64,000 nt of DNA from Rhizobium sp. BT04 (GCF_030053135.1 NZ_CP125652.1:1736001-1800000), one strand, 5' to 3'. Counted from the stretch's first letter, positions 42,460 to 50,847 are shown. Notes: generated by a model from the letters alone, not told the origin. Numbers and translations: made by a program.

Positions 42460-44201
42460 TGTACGACGTTATTCTACCAGCCGGCATTGGGATTGTTCTG
42501 ATCTTCGGCATCGGTTTTGTCCTCGCCTCTCTTTACACACGCTCCAGTCGCGATGAGGCCTATGTGCGCACCGGCCTCGGTGGCCAGAAGGTCGTGCTCG
42601 ACGGCGGGTCGGTCGTCCTGCCGATCTTCCACTCGATCGCCAGGGTCAATTTGAAGACGCTGCGGCTCGAGGTTCGCCGCGGTGAAGGTGATGCGTTGAT
42701 CACCAAGGACCGGATGCGCGTCGATATCGGCGCCGAGTTCTATGTGCGCGTGAAACCCGATGCCTCCTCGATTGCGCTTGCCGCCCAGACGCTCGGCAAC
42801 CGGACCAATGACGCCGAGGCGCTTCGCATCCTGATCGAAGCGAAGTTCGTCGACGGCCTTCGCTCGGTGGCCGCAACGATGAACCTCGACGCGCTGCAGG
42901 AACAGCGCATGGATTTCGTCAAGGCCGTACAGGAGGCTGTCGGCGCCGATCTTCAGTCGAACGGTCTCGAACTCGAATCCGTATCCCTGACGCGCCTCGA
43001 CCAGACCGATATCAAGCATTTCAACGCCAACAACTTCTTCGATGCGCAGGGTCTTGCCGCATTGACCCGCATCACCGAGGGCCGCAAGAAGGAGCGCAAC
43101 GAGATCGTTCGCGATACCGAAGTCGCCATTGCCCAGAAGGATCTCGAGGCCCGCCAGCAATCGCTGACCATCGAGCGGACGAAGCGGGAAGCCGAGCTCA
43201 GCCAGGAACGCGACATCGCCAACAAATCCGCGGCGACACGCGCCGAAACCGCGCAGCAGGAACAGGCGGCAAAACGCGCCGAGGAGGAAGCCCGCATCGC
43301 TTCCGAACAGGCGATCGCCGAACGCGAGGCAGCCGCCAAGCAGGCTCGCGAAAGCGCCAACATCGATTCCGCCCGCGCCGTGCAGCAGCGTGACACCGAA
43401 GCCAAACGCGACCTGCAGATCGTGGCGCAGGAAAGCGCCATCGCCGTCGCCAATAAGAGCCGTGAAGAATCCGAAGCGAAGGCGGCTGCGGAAGCGGCCC
43501 GCGCGCTGGCGATAGCAGCGGAGGAAAAGGTCGGCACCGCCAAGGCGATCGAGATCGCCGAACGCGAAAGGCAGATTGCCGTGATCGACGCGCGCAAGAA
43601 AGCCGAGACGGAAGCAACCGCCGTCACCGTCGGCGCCGAGGCCGAAAAACAGGCGGCAAGCGACCAGGCCGAGGCTATCAAGACGCTCGCGACCGCCGAG
43701 GCGGATGCGGCGATCATCAAGGCCAAGGGTATTCTCGAAACCGGCAAGGCCGCGGCCGAGAGCGAGGCATTGCTCAACGACGCCCGCAACAAACTGAGCG
43801 CTGCCATCATCGAGTTCGAGATCACCCGCGAGCGGATCCGCATCATTCCCGAGGCGCTCGCCGAGGCGGTCAAGCCGATCGAGAAGATTTCCGACATCAG
43901 GATCTTCGATACCGGTGGCATGCTCGGCCGTGGAAACGGCGCGGGCGGCGAAAACGGCATCGGCCTCGGCGAAGGACTGGCCGGCCAGCTCCTCTCCTAC
44001 CAGGCCAACAAACCGATCCTCGACAAATTGCTGAAGGAAGCCGGCTTCGAGGGCGACAATGCCATCTCATCCCTCCTTGGAAATCTCGATGGCGCAAAAC
44101 CGGCAAGGCCGGCAACGCCTGCCGCACCCCCGGTAAGGCCGGCAACACCGTCCGCAGCCCCAGCAAAGCCGATCGTCCCTCCGCCCCCGAAGAAGGATTG
44201 A
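42456..44201 (+). CDS. yqiK: YqiK-type flotillin/SPFH-domain protein
   Basis: A 581-residue protein. An N-terminal transmembrane helix (LPAGIGIVLIFGIGFVLASL) is followed by the SPFH/band-7 domain (about residues 30-215, with AYVRTGLGGQKVVLDGGSVV). A very long Ala/Glu/Lys/Arg-rich coiled coil covers about residues 220-480. A Gly-rich stretch and a Pro/Ala-rich tail (PAPPVRP, VPPPPKKD type) end it. Flotillins scaffold membrane microdomains. With PspA and YqiJ it forms a membrane-integrity module seen in several bacteria. The start ATG overlaps the yqiJ stop. Confidence 0.92.
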   Translation: MMYDVILPAGIGIVLIFGIGFVLASLYTRSSRDEAYVRTGLGGQKVVLDGGSVVLPIFHSIARVNLKTLRLEVRRGEGDALITKDRMRVDIGAEFYVRVKPDASSIALAAQTLGNRTNDAEALRILIEAKFVDGLRSVAATMNLDALQEQRMDFVKAVQEAVGADLQSNGLELESVSLTRLDQTDIKHFNANNFFDAQGLAALTRITEGRKKERNEIVRDTEVAIAQKDLEARQQSLTIERTKREAELSQERDIANKSAATRAETAQQEQAAKRAEEEARIASEQAIAEREAAAKQARESANIDSARAVQQRDTEAKRDLQIVAQESAIAVANKSREESEAKAAAEAARALAIAAEEKVGTAKAIEIAERERQIAVIDARKKAETEATAVTVGAEAEKQAASDQAEAIKTLATAEADAAIIKAKGILETGKAAAESEALLNDARNKLSAAIIEFEITRERIRIIPEALAEAVKPIEKISDIRIFDTGGMLGRGNGAGGENGIGLGEGLAGQLLSYQANKPILDKLLKEAGFEGDNAISSLLGNLDGAKPARPATPAAPPVRPATPSAAPAKPIVPPPPKKD

Positions 44202-44224
44202 TCGGAGCGCAGGCGGGTCTGGAC

Positions 44225-44337
44225 TAGAACGGAAATTTTAGGCCGGTTCGGCCTGAAATCTGAATCCTGTTCTAAATTAAACAGTTAGAGCATGACGCCA
44301 TGAGAAAACCGCTCACAGTTTTCGGCATCATGCTCTA
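44225..44337. repeat. Compound palindromic element between yqiK and the phosphoesterase gene
   Basis: An outer palindrome TAGAAC..GTTCTA (44225-44274) encloses the hairpin ATTTTAGGCC/GGCCTGAAAT, which can terminate yqiK. It is followed by TAGAGCATGA (44286-44295) and TCATGCTCTA (44328-44337). The final TAG on the reverse strand is the stop codon of the neighbouring phosphoesterase gene. Confidence 0.65.
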
Positions 44338-45075
44338 TCTCACCCAACCCGCCGCCAGCGCGCCCGCCCAGTCGGCCCGGCCCCTTTCGGCGGCCAGTGC
44401 CGACATCGCCATATGGTCATAGACGACGGTTCGGAACTGCCATGTCCATCCCGCAGCCGTCTTTTCCAGAATGGCGTAGCCGGCCAGCGGATGGCCGGCT
44501 TCGACCTTGTGGTAATAAGGCAGGACGTCGTCATAGGCCGGGCAGCCGACACTGCCGGGGTTGACGATCAGGCGGCCGTCGGAAAGGCGGACGGCGCGGG
44601 GGACATGGCTGTGGCCGCAGAGGATCAGCGGCAGGTCGATGCCTTCCGCCAGCGCCTCGATCGCTTCGATCGATTTCAGAAAGACGAAGCCCTCCGGCGA
44701 AACCGATTCCAGCCAGTAGAGATTGTCGTCCTTCGGCGTCGCGTGGCAGAGATAGGCCTCGCCGCGATAGACGGAATCGAACGGCAGGCTGCGCAGCCAA
44801 TCGAGGTGGGATGGCGTCAATTGCCGATAGGCCGCGCCATCCGAGGCATGCATGGCGGCCGGATCCTGCTCGATCAGATAGCGATCATGATTGCCGCGAA
44901 CCGAGGTTAGGCCAAGCGGCATCAGGATATCGGCTGTCCGGCCGGCCTCCAGCGGCCCGCTGAAGAAATCGCCGAGATTGACGATCTCCTCGATGCCCTC
45001 AGCGCGGATATCCGCAAGCACCGCTTCGAGCGCCAGATGGTTGCCGTGGATATCGGCGATTGCGGCAAACCTCAT
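44335..45075 (-). CDS. Metallophosphoesterase (YfcE/MJ0936-like)
   Basis: A 246-residue calcineurin-like phosphoesterase. The dinuclear-metal ligands appear in order: AAIADIHGNHLALEAV, VNLGDFFSGP, SVRGNHDRYL, ILCGHSHVPRAV and VNPGSVGCP. The natural substrate is unknown. Its ATG abuts the hiuH stop codon with no spacer, making it the last gene of the reverse-strand ureide operon. Whether it serves purine breakdown is not clear. The stop codon is supplied by a palindromic repeat. Confidence 0.88.
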   Translation of the reverse strand: MRFAAIADIHGNHLALEAVLADIRAEGIEEIVNLGDFFSGPLEAGRTADILMPLGLTSVRGNHDRYLIEQDPAAMHASDGAAYRQLTPSHLDWLRSLPFDSVYRGEAYLCHATPKDDNLYWLESVSPEGFVFLKSIEAIEALAEGIDLPLILCGHSHVPRAVRLSDGRLIVNPGSVGCPAYDDVLPYYHKVEAGHPLAGYAILEKTAAGWTWQFRTVVYDHMAMSALAAERGRADWAGALAAGWVR

Positions 45076-45432
45076 TCAGCTGCCTCGATAGGTGGAATAA
45101 CCGTAAGGCGAAATCAGCAGCGGCACATGGTAATGCGCCGTGACGTCGGCAATGCCGAAGCGGATCGGCACGAGATCGAGGAAGGCCGGATGCGGCAGCG
45201 GCGTGCCATTGCCGCGCAGATACTCGCCGACGTGGAAGACGAGTTCGTAGATTCCCACGTGGAAATTTTCACCGACGAGAATGGGACCGCCGTCGACCCG
45301 GCCATCGGCATTGGTCTCGACCGTCTTCAGATGTCTGCGGATATCTCCGTCGAGCTGGAAAAGATCGATCCTGAGGCCCGCGGCCGGCTTGCCGAGAGCG
45401 GTATCGAGAACATGCGTGGTCAGTCCGGTCAT
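45076..45432 (-). CDS. hiuH: 5-hydroxyisourate hydrolase
   Basis: A 118-residue transthyretin-like enzyme that hydrolyses 5-hydroxyisourate (the PuuD product) to OHCU. It starts [19 protein letters not shown] with the catalytic His in TTHVLD. It has a conserved His/Arg region ([16 protein letters not shown]) and ends with the diagnostic YRGS. It overlaps allA by 4 bases, and the phosphoesterase gene begins immediately after its stop. No periplasmic signal is seen, so it is cytosolic. Confidence 0.95.
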   Translation of the reverse strand: MTGLTTHVLDTALGKPAAGLRIDLFQLDGDIRRHLKTVETNADGRVDGGPILVGENFHVGIYELVFHVGEYLRGNGTPLPHPAFLDLVPIRFGIADVTAHYHVPLLISPYGYSTYRGS

Positions 45433-45938
45433 GGGGCTGGCTCCTTGATGACGAAGGAGGTTTCGAAGAAGAATTCCTCCAGATTGTTGCCCGGCCCGTC
45501 GCGGTCGACAACCACGAAATCGGAGGCTTGGCCAAGCGCCATCAGCGGATGATGCCAGACATTGGGGCGGTAGTTCACGCCCTGGTCCCCGCGTGCGAGA
45601 AACACCTGCGGCCGGGCAGGACGCCCCTCCTCATCCTCGGAGACGACGACAAGAAAGGGACGGCCGGAAACGGGCGAAAAACTCTGGCTGCCGAAGGGGT
45701 GGCGCTCCATCATGTCGACTTGATAAGGGAAGCTGCGCGGCTGGCCGCGAAAGAGATTGATGATGACGCGCGCGCCCTCGCCCGTCGCTTCCGCCGAGGC
45801 CAGCGCATGAAAGCGTTCGGTCGTGCCGCCGTTGATCAGCCGCATCGAGGCCGGATCGGCTTCGATCACCTCGCCGAAGGGAGCGAAGCCGGATCTGGTG
45901 AGCGGGCGAATGTCGAGAAATTCGGGCAATGGTTTCAC
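45429..45938 (-). CDS. allA: Ureidoglycolate lyase
   Basis: A 169-residue cupin-like enzyme splitting ureidoglycolate into glyoxylate and urea. Typical segments are [46 protein letters not shown] and the metal-site region [14 protein letters not shown]. It overlaps the HEPN-like gene upstream and hiuH downstream by 4 bases each. The preceding step (allantoate hydrolysis) has no gene in this window. Confidence 0.93.
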   Translation of the reverse strand: MKPLPEFLDIRPLTRSGFAPFGEVIEADPASMRLINGGTTERFHALASAEATGEGARVIINLFRGQPRSFPYQVDMMERHPFGSQSFSPVSGRPFLVVVSEDEEGRPARPQVFLARGDQGVNYRPNVWHHPLMALGQASDFVVVDRDGPGNNLEEFFFETSFVIKEPAP

Positions 45939-46297
45939 TCGCCTTGAGCATGCCAGTTACGGACGGCATCGATCCCGGAAAGAAGCTCCGGCAGCGTGCG
46001 ATATGTCGCCTCCCACATGTCCGAAGGATTGAGATCGAAGACGTCTTCGAGGATACGGTTGCCGGTGCCGCAGATTTTTGTCCAGGGCAGATCGGGATGC
46101 TCGGTGGCAAATTCCGGGTGGGTCACCAGCAGGCGGGACGCCGCGGCGCCTATGGTGAAGTGACAAAAGGCAACCGCCTTGAAGGTGAGCTTGTCTCCGG
46201 CGAAGGCCGCCCCGTCCATTCCGCCGACGAAAGACAGCGCTTCGGATGCCGCCTCATACATCTCGTTGAGATAGTCGATTGCGCGCCGCTCTTTCAT
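45935..46297 (-). CDS. DUF86/HepT-like HEPN protein with lost catalytic motif
   Basis: A 120-residue helical protein of the DUF86 (HepT) family. The family pattern [40 protein letters not shown] (split here) and [27 protein letters not shown] is clear. In HepT toxins the active site is R-N-x3-H-x-Y. Here the same positions read G79-N80-RIL-E84-D-V86, so Arg, His and Tyr are all replaced. No MNT antitoxin is adjacent. It sits in frame-coupled position (ATGA overlaps on both sides) between uraD and allA, which suggests a repurposed, non-nuclease role in ureide metabolism. Confidence 0.78.
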   Translation of the reverse strand: MKERRAIDYLNEMYEAASEALSFVGGMDGAAFAGDKLTFKAVAFCHFTIGAAASRLLVTHPEFATEHPDLPWTKICGTGNRILEDVFDLNPSDMWEATYRTLPELLSGIDAVRNWHAQGE

Positions 46298-46794
46298 TCG
46301 GCCTCCGGCAGCATCGATGTCAGGCGCAGCAGCGCGATCTTTTCAACCTGCGCCGTCGCGGTCGCAAATTCTTCGTCGCGACCATTGCCGATCCGTGTTT
46401 CGAAGGCCGACAGGATATCGCCCTTGCCGAGCCCCTTGACCGCAATAATGAAAGGAAAGCCGAATTTTTCGACATAGGCTGAATTGAGTTCGGTGAAGCG
46501 GGCGTGCTCGGCGGGGCTCAGCCGGTCGAGACCGGCGCCGGACTGCTCCTTGCGGCTGTCTTCGGTGAGTTCGCCTGATATTGCCAAGCGCCCGGCAAGA
46601 TCGGGATGAGCATTGAGCACACCGAGACGTTCCTCTTGGCTTGCCGCGCGGAAGACGGACGTAAGGGCCGCATGCACGCCTGATGCCGTCAGCGGCTCGG
46701 TCACGCTGCCGGCGTCATAAGCACGCTCGGCGATAAAAGGCGAATGTTCGAAGACGCCGCCGAAGCGGGAGACAAAATCCTCGCGCGACATCAT
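46294..46794 (-). CDS. uraD: 2-oxo-4-hydroxy-4-carboxy-5-ureidoimidazoline (OHCU) decarboxylase
   Basis: A 166-residue enzyme converting OHCU to S-allantoin. Family motifs are REDFVSRFGGVFEHSPFIAE (with the FEHSPW-like segment) and LNAHPDLAGRLA with the catalytic His. Then come EQSGAGLDRLSPAEHARF, YVEKFGFPFIIAVKGL and ILSAFETRIGN. The ATG overlaps the puuE stop (TGATGATG). ATG 46791 is equally possible. It overlaps the HEPN-like gene by 4 bases. Confidence 0.94.
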   Translation of the reverse strand: MMSREDFVSRFGGVFEHSPFIAERAYDAGSVTEPLTASGVHAALTSVFRAASQEERLGVLNAHPDLAGRLAISGELTEDSRKEQSGAGLDRLSPAEHARFTELNSAYVEKFGFPFIIAVKGLGKGDILSAFETRIGNGRDEEFATATAQVEKIALLRLTSMLPEAE

Positions 46795-47717
46795 CAGAGC
46801 GCGTCCGGCTGATGGTGTTTGTGCCAATGCTCTGCGATCTCGATGCGGCGCGGGATCCAGACCTTGTCGTGCTTCAGCACATATTCGATGAAGCGTTTCA
46901 GCGCCGCCGCCCGTCCGGGGCGACCGACGAGGCGGCAATGCAGGCCGACCGACATCATCTTCGGGCTGCCATCCTTGCCTTCATCATAGAGCGTGTCGAA
47001 AGCGTCCTTGAGATAGGTAAAGAACTGATCGCCTGAGTTGAAGCCCTGCGGCGTCGCAAACCGCATGTCGTTGGTTTCAAGCGTATAGGGGATGATCAGG
47101 AAAGGTTTCCCGTCGACGCCCTTGACCCAGTAAGGCAGGTCGTCGGCATAGGAATCGGAGGAATAGAGGAAACCGCCCTCCTCCTGAACCAGCCGCAGCG
47201 TGTTGTCGGAAGGCTTGCCCTGGTACATGCCGTAAGGCCGCTCGCCGGTGAGTTCGGTGTGCAGACGCACGGCTTCGAGGATGTGCTTGCGCTCCAGATC
47301 TTCCGGAAAATCCTTATATTCCAGCCAGCGGTAGCCGTGGCTGGCGATCTCCCAACCCGCCTCCTTCATGGCGGCGACGGCCTCAGGGTTGCGGGCCATG
47401 GCCAAGGTCACCCCGTAGACGGTTGCCTGCACCTTGAGATCGGTGAACATCCGCCAGAGCCGCCAGAAACCGGCGCGCGAGCCATATTCGTAGATCGATT
47501 CCATGTTGAGGTTGCGCTGCCCCGGCCAGGCGGCCGCACCGACGATCTCCGACAGCAGGTTTTCGGACGCCGGGTCGCCGTCGAGAATCGAGCTTTCGCC
47601 CCCCTCCTCGTAATTGATGACGAACTGCACGGCGATGCGTGCCTCGTCCGGCCATTGTGGATCGGGCGTCTGACGCCCGTAGCCGACCAGATTGCGCGGA
47701 TAAGTCTCGGATACCAT
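46794..47717 (-). CDS. puuE: Allantoinase PuuE (polysaccharide-deacetylase fold)
   Basis: A 307-residue enzyme hydrolysing allantoin to allantoate. It is the NodB-fold type, unrelated to AllB. It starts MVSETYPRNLVGYGRQTPDP. Diagnostic parts are FVINYEEGGESSILDGD, MESIYEYGSRAGFWRL, WEIASHGYRWLEYKD and RPYGMYQGKPSDNT. AGAAGGTGA precedes the ATG. It is the first gene of the run puuE-uraD-HEPN-allA-hiuH-phosphoesterase, which has overlaps or zero gaps throughout. Confidence 0.94.
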   Translation of the reverse strand: MVSETYPRNLVGYGRQTPDPQWPDEARIAVQFVINYEEGGESSILDGDPASENLLSEIVGAAAWPGQRNLNMESIYEYGSRAGFWRLWRMFTDLKVQATVYGVTLAMARNPEAVAAMKEAGWEIASHGYRWLEYKDFPEDLERKHILEAVRLHTELTGERPYGMYQGKPSDNTLRLVQEEGGFLYSSDSYADDLPYWVKGVDGKPFLIIPYTLETNDMRFATPQGFNSGDQFFTYLKDAFDTLYDEGKDGSPKMMSVGLHCRLVGRPGRAAALKRFIEYVLKHDKVWIPRRIEIAEHWHKHHQPDAL

Positions 47718-47830
47718 CAAATCACCTTCTAAAAAGACGGGGAACGGTATCATCCGCAGCCGGAATGTCGAGACGGAAACTGCGCAACGGAATTTTCCCT
47801 TTACGGAACAAATCCTTAGCGCACGGAACT

Positions 47831-48538
47831 TCAGGCAATCTTGCGCGCGCTGACCTTGCCCATCGGATGCAGCGAATGAACGCGGAAGGGACCGCCGGTG
47901 CCCTCCTCGATCATCAGCGCCACGTTCGAAACCATGATCGGCTCTCTCAACACAGGCTCGAAGATCGTCCGCAGCGCCGGCTCGATGCGCGGCATGTCGA
48001 TCGCGTTGATCGGGCCCGTCACCGGCATGTGAAAGCGGAACTCCTCCATCACGTATGGATTGCCCCAACGATGCAGATTGGCGAACTGCGCTGCCGACAA
48101 GCCGTCCGGATCGCTGCGCTCGATCTCGGCTTCGCTGAGCGGCGCACGGAAACGATCGAATTCCTGCACGATCGCCGAGGCCAGATACTGGATCTGCCCA
48201 CAGGGGATATTCGGCAGCAGGCTGTAGAAATTGCCGAGCCTGGCAACTTCGAGGCGCGGCATCCGGAAGGGAAGGACCGTTCCGGAGAAACGCATAAGAT
48301 CGCGCAAGAGTTGCGATTCCGACACGTCGGAGGAGAGGTGGAACGGCGCTTTCAAAACACCGTGAAAACCATAGCGCCGCGGCACGGCCGTATGGAAGGC
48401 GATTTCGTGAATGCCGAGGCCGCGAATGGCCGGAGGCTCCGTCACATCACCAGAAAACACGTTTCGGCCAAGCCAATTGGCGGCCACGAGCGAGAGCGGG
48501 TCGCTCGCCGGAGGCGTGAAGCAAATGGCATAACGCAT
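47831..48538 (-). CDS. DUF1045 protein (2H-phosphoesterase-like)
   Basis: A 235-residue protein of the DUF1045/TIGR03223 type often annotated from phosphonate gene clusters. The two 2H-type motifs are visible but altered: YGFH59-G-V61 where HxT is usual, and FRFH-M-P where HxT is usual. LSEAEIERSDPDGLSAAQF is family-like. It is upstream of puuE on the same strand (113-base gap), with no phosphonate genes around. A role beside ureide breakdown is possible but unproven. Confidence 0.78.
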   Translation of the reverse strand: MRYAICFTPPASDPLSLVAANWLGRNVFSGDVTEPPAIRGLGIHEIAFHTAVPRRYGFHGVLKAPFHLSSDVSESQLLRDLMRFSGTVLPFRMPRLEVARLGNFYSLLPNIPCGQIQYLASAIVQEFDRFRAPLSEAEIERSDPDGLSAAQFANLHRWGNPYVMEEFRFHMPVTGPINAIDMPRIEPALRTIFEPVLREPIMVSNVALMIEEGTGGPFRVHSLHPMGKVSARKIA

Positions 48539-48652
48539 GCGATTTCCTCCATCAAGGAAGTGAGCGCCGGTGACTTCAGGCGCTGTCGATGCGCAAGCAG
48601 ATAGGTGATTTGCATGACAGAATAACGAAACGACGCTGGAACTAATTCGCGT

Positions 48653-49831
48653 TTAACGTGAAGCCGCAGCGATGTGATTTGAAATCGCGAAGCTCTCCGG
48701 CAGCAAAAATCCGCAGTCCGCATCGCCTGCGATACAGATTGCCGCTTCCGCCAGCCGATGCGCAAGGCCGAAGCTGACCTTGAAGCCGCCGGTCAGCGCG
48801 ATCAGGCGCGGGTGATCGGGATAGCGGCCGATCATCGGATCCCGGTCGATTGCCTTCGGGCGAAGCCCCGCCCAGCGCTCGACGACGGCAGCGTCGCGAA
48901 GGCTTGGCACGATCGCCCGCGCCGCCTCGATCAGCGCGTCGAGCTGGGCATCGGTCGAAAAAGGATCGTCGAAACGGTTCTCGCTGGTGCTGCCGATCGC
49001 CGCATGCCCGCCCTCATGCGCGACGACATAGAGCCCGTCGAGGAAGATCGTCGGCAGCGCCGGGTCGATATCCGCCTTCAACAACGCCGCCTGCCCCTTC
49101 ACCGGCTGGCCGAGCGGCTGCTTCAAGCCTGGCGTCAGCCCCTGCAGCAGCGGAAAGGACTGATGGCCGGCGGCCAGGATGCAGCGGCCGAAAGCAATGG
49201 TTTCACCGCCGATCTCGGCCGTGCCGCGATCCGGATCGAGATCGGTGACGACAGCATTTTCCCGGATGCGCACATGTTTTGCCCCTCGCAGGAAGGCGAT
49301 CAGTGCTGACATCAGCGAGCGGGGGGCGACGCGGGCGGCAAGCGTGTCATGCACGAAGCCGCTCTCGCCGGCGGACGCCTCGACCCAGCCATCTGCATCA
49401 GGCCTGTCGAGCACGTGCCAGTGGAAGCGGCGCTCGCCTGCCCGCCAGTGGCGTTCGGCATCCTCGGAATGGCCGCGCGCGATGCGGTTGAGATGCGGCT
49501 TCGGCAGCGGGATCAGCCGCCCGGACCTGTTGTAACCTGCAGAAAGTCCGGTCTCGGCTTCGAGCACCGCGATCTCGGTTTCGAGCGAGACCAGCGCATC
49601 GAACTGGAACTGCTTCTTTTCCGACCACCGGTCCGGCATATGCGGCATCAGCGCGCCGAGCAGGCCGCCGCTCGCACCTTCGCCCAATCTGCCGGCGTCG
49701 GCGATCAGGGTATGGATGCCGCGGCGCTCTGCATGGACGGCCGCCCAAAGGCCCATGATGCCGCCGCCGACGATCAGCAGTTCTGGAGATGATTGACCTG
49801 AGACCGGCTGAGGATTATCGGCTTTTTCCAT
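48653..49831 (-). CDS. FAD-dependent oxidoreductase, MnmC oxidase-domain-like
   Basis: A 392-residue DAO-fold flavoprotein. The dinucleotide motif LLIVGGGIMGLWAAVHAE is near residue 19, followed by GASGGLLGALMPHMPDRW. The FAD-contact C terminus includes RWAGLRPKAIDRDPMIGRYP and ALTGGFKVSFGLAHRLAE. The AxSGxxxGALxP segment and its divergent partner (mnmD) suggest the cmnm5s2U34 oxidase half of MnmC, which removes the carboxymethyl group in tRNA wobble-uridine modification. Other amino-acid oxidase functions remain possible. Its start codon overlaps that of mnmD on the opposite strand. Confidence 0.78.
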   Translation of the reverse strand: MEKADNPQPVSGQSSPELLIVGGGIMGLWAAVHAERRGIHTLIADAGRLGEGASGGLLGALMPHMPDRWSEKKQFQFDALVSLETEIAVLEAETGLSAGYNRSGRLIPLPKPHLNRIARGHSEDAERHWRAGERRFHWHVLDRPDADGWVEASAGESGFVHDTLAARVAPRSLMSALIAFLRGAKHVRIRENAVVTDLDPDRGTAEIGGETIAFGRCILAAGHQSFPLLQGLTPGLKQPLGQPVKGQAALLKADIDPALPTIFLDGLYVVAHEGGHAAIGSTSENRFDDPFSTDAQLDALIEAARAIVPSLRDAAVVERWAGLRPKAIDRDPMIGRYPDHPRLIALTGGFKVSFGLAHRLAEAAICIAGDADCGFLLPESFAISNHIAAASR

Positions 49832-50558
49832 GACAGACGTGAACCCCGATCAGATTGGCGTGGGCGCGCCGCAGCCGCTCGAATGGCGCGACGGCGATAT
49901 GCCCTATTCCACCGCCTTTGGCGATCATTTTTATTGCCAGACCGACGGCCGGCTGGAATGCGGCCACGTCTTCCTCGCCGGCAACGGCCTGCCGGAACGC
50001 TGGAGTGGCCGTGAGGAATTCATGATCGGCGAGCTCGGCTTCGGCACCGGCCTGAACTTCGCCGAGACCTGGCGGCAGTGGAAGCTCCACCGCATAGGCG
50101 GCCAGCACCTGCATTTCATCTCCTTCGAGCTTCACCCGATGCGCGGCGAAGAGATCGGCCGGGCGCTGTCGCACTGGCCTGAAATCGATGCCGAACGCGA
50201 GGCGCTGACGGCGACCTGGCCGCAGACGCCTGATGGTACCGTCACGCTCGACCTCGATGCGCAGACACGGCTCAGCGTCGTCTGCGGCCGCGCCCTTGAC
50301 GGCGTCGCCGCCGCAAAGCCCGGCTTCGACGCCTGGTATCTCGACGGCTTCGCGCCCTCGCGCAACGGCGAGATGTGGTCGGAAGAACTGATGCGGCTCG
50401 TCTGTGAAAAAAGCGCAGCCGGCGGCACTTTCGCCACCTATGCGGCGGCCGGCTTCGTGCGTCGCAATCTCATTGCCGCCGGTTTTGCCGTCGAGCGCCG
50501 CCAGGGCTTTGCCGGCAAGCGCGAGATGCTCTGCGGCATCAAGCGGTTCGCCCGATAA
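49830..50558 (+). CDS. mnmD: tRNA (5-methylaminomethyl-2-thiouridine)-methyltransferase MnmD
   Basis: A 242-residue SAM methyltransferase completing mnm5s2U34 in tRNA anticodons. LEWRDGDMPYSTAFGDHFYC opens the domain and motif I is MIGELGFGTGLNFAETW. FISFELHPM, DAWYLDGFAPSRNGEMW and TFATYAAAGFVRRNL are hallmarks of the MnmC methyltransferase domain. In E. coli this is fused to the FAD oxidase, while here the halves are divergent neighbours. ATG 49830 shares bases with the other gene's ATG. No ribosome-binding site is evident, so translation may be leaderless. Confidence 0.92.
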   Translation: MTDVNPDQIGVGAPQPLEWRDGDMPYSTAFGDHFYCQTDGRLECGHVFLAGNGLPERWSGREEFMIGELGFGTGLNFAETWRQWKLHRIGGQHLHFISFELHPMRGEEIGRALSHWPEIDAEREALTATWPQTPDGTVTLDLDAQTRLSVVCGRALDGVAAAKPGFDAWYLDGFAPSRNGEMWSEELMRLVCEKSAAGGTFATYAAAGFVRRNLIAAGFAVERRQGFAGKREMLCGIKRFAR

Positions 50559-50630
50559 GGCTAGCCGGCTTCTATCGCCAATATTGCCAAGGCTATCGCT
50601 TTGCGAGACAGTTTCCGAAAAGGAGTGGAT

Positions 50631-50825
50631 ATGGCAAGCGGCGAGAATCTGAGGCAGAAACTCGAAAACGATGTAAACGAGCTCGCGAAATCGAGGCGGG
50701 GAAATCGGCTGACGGCGCTCGATCTGGCGATCGGCCGAGGGATCGCCGACGCGGATGCAGGGCGTCTCAAGCCTATCGGCGATGTTGCCGCGCGTCTTGA
50801 AGACAAATACGGAAGCCGTTCGTGA
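50631..50825 (+). CDS. Small protein, possibly antitoxin-like
   Basis: A 64-residue protein from ATG 50631 with AAGGAG 6 bases upstream. It is helical and charged (ENLRQKLENDVNELAKSRR, then LTALDLAIGRGIADADAGR and VAARLEDKYG). The C-terminal AIGRGIADADAGR..KPIGDVAARLE pattern recalls ParD/RelB-like antitoxins in alphaproteobacteria, but no toxin gene follows: the next gene is a histidine kinase on the other strand. Treat it as a conserved small protein of unknown role. Confidence 0.65.
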   Translation: MASGENLRQKLENDVNELAKSRRGNRLTALDLAIGRGIADADAGRLKPIGDVAARLEDKYGSRS

Positions 50826-50847
50826 TTGCCCTATTTCCCCGCAAGGA

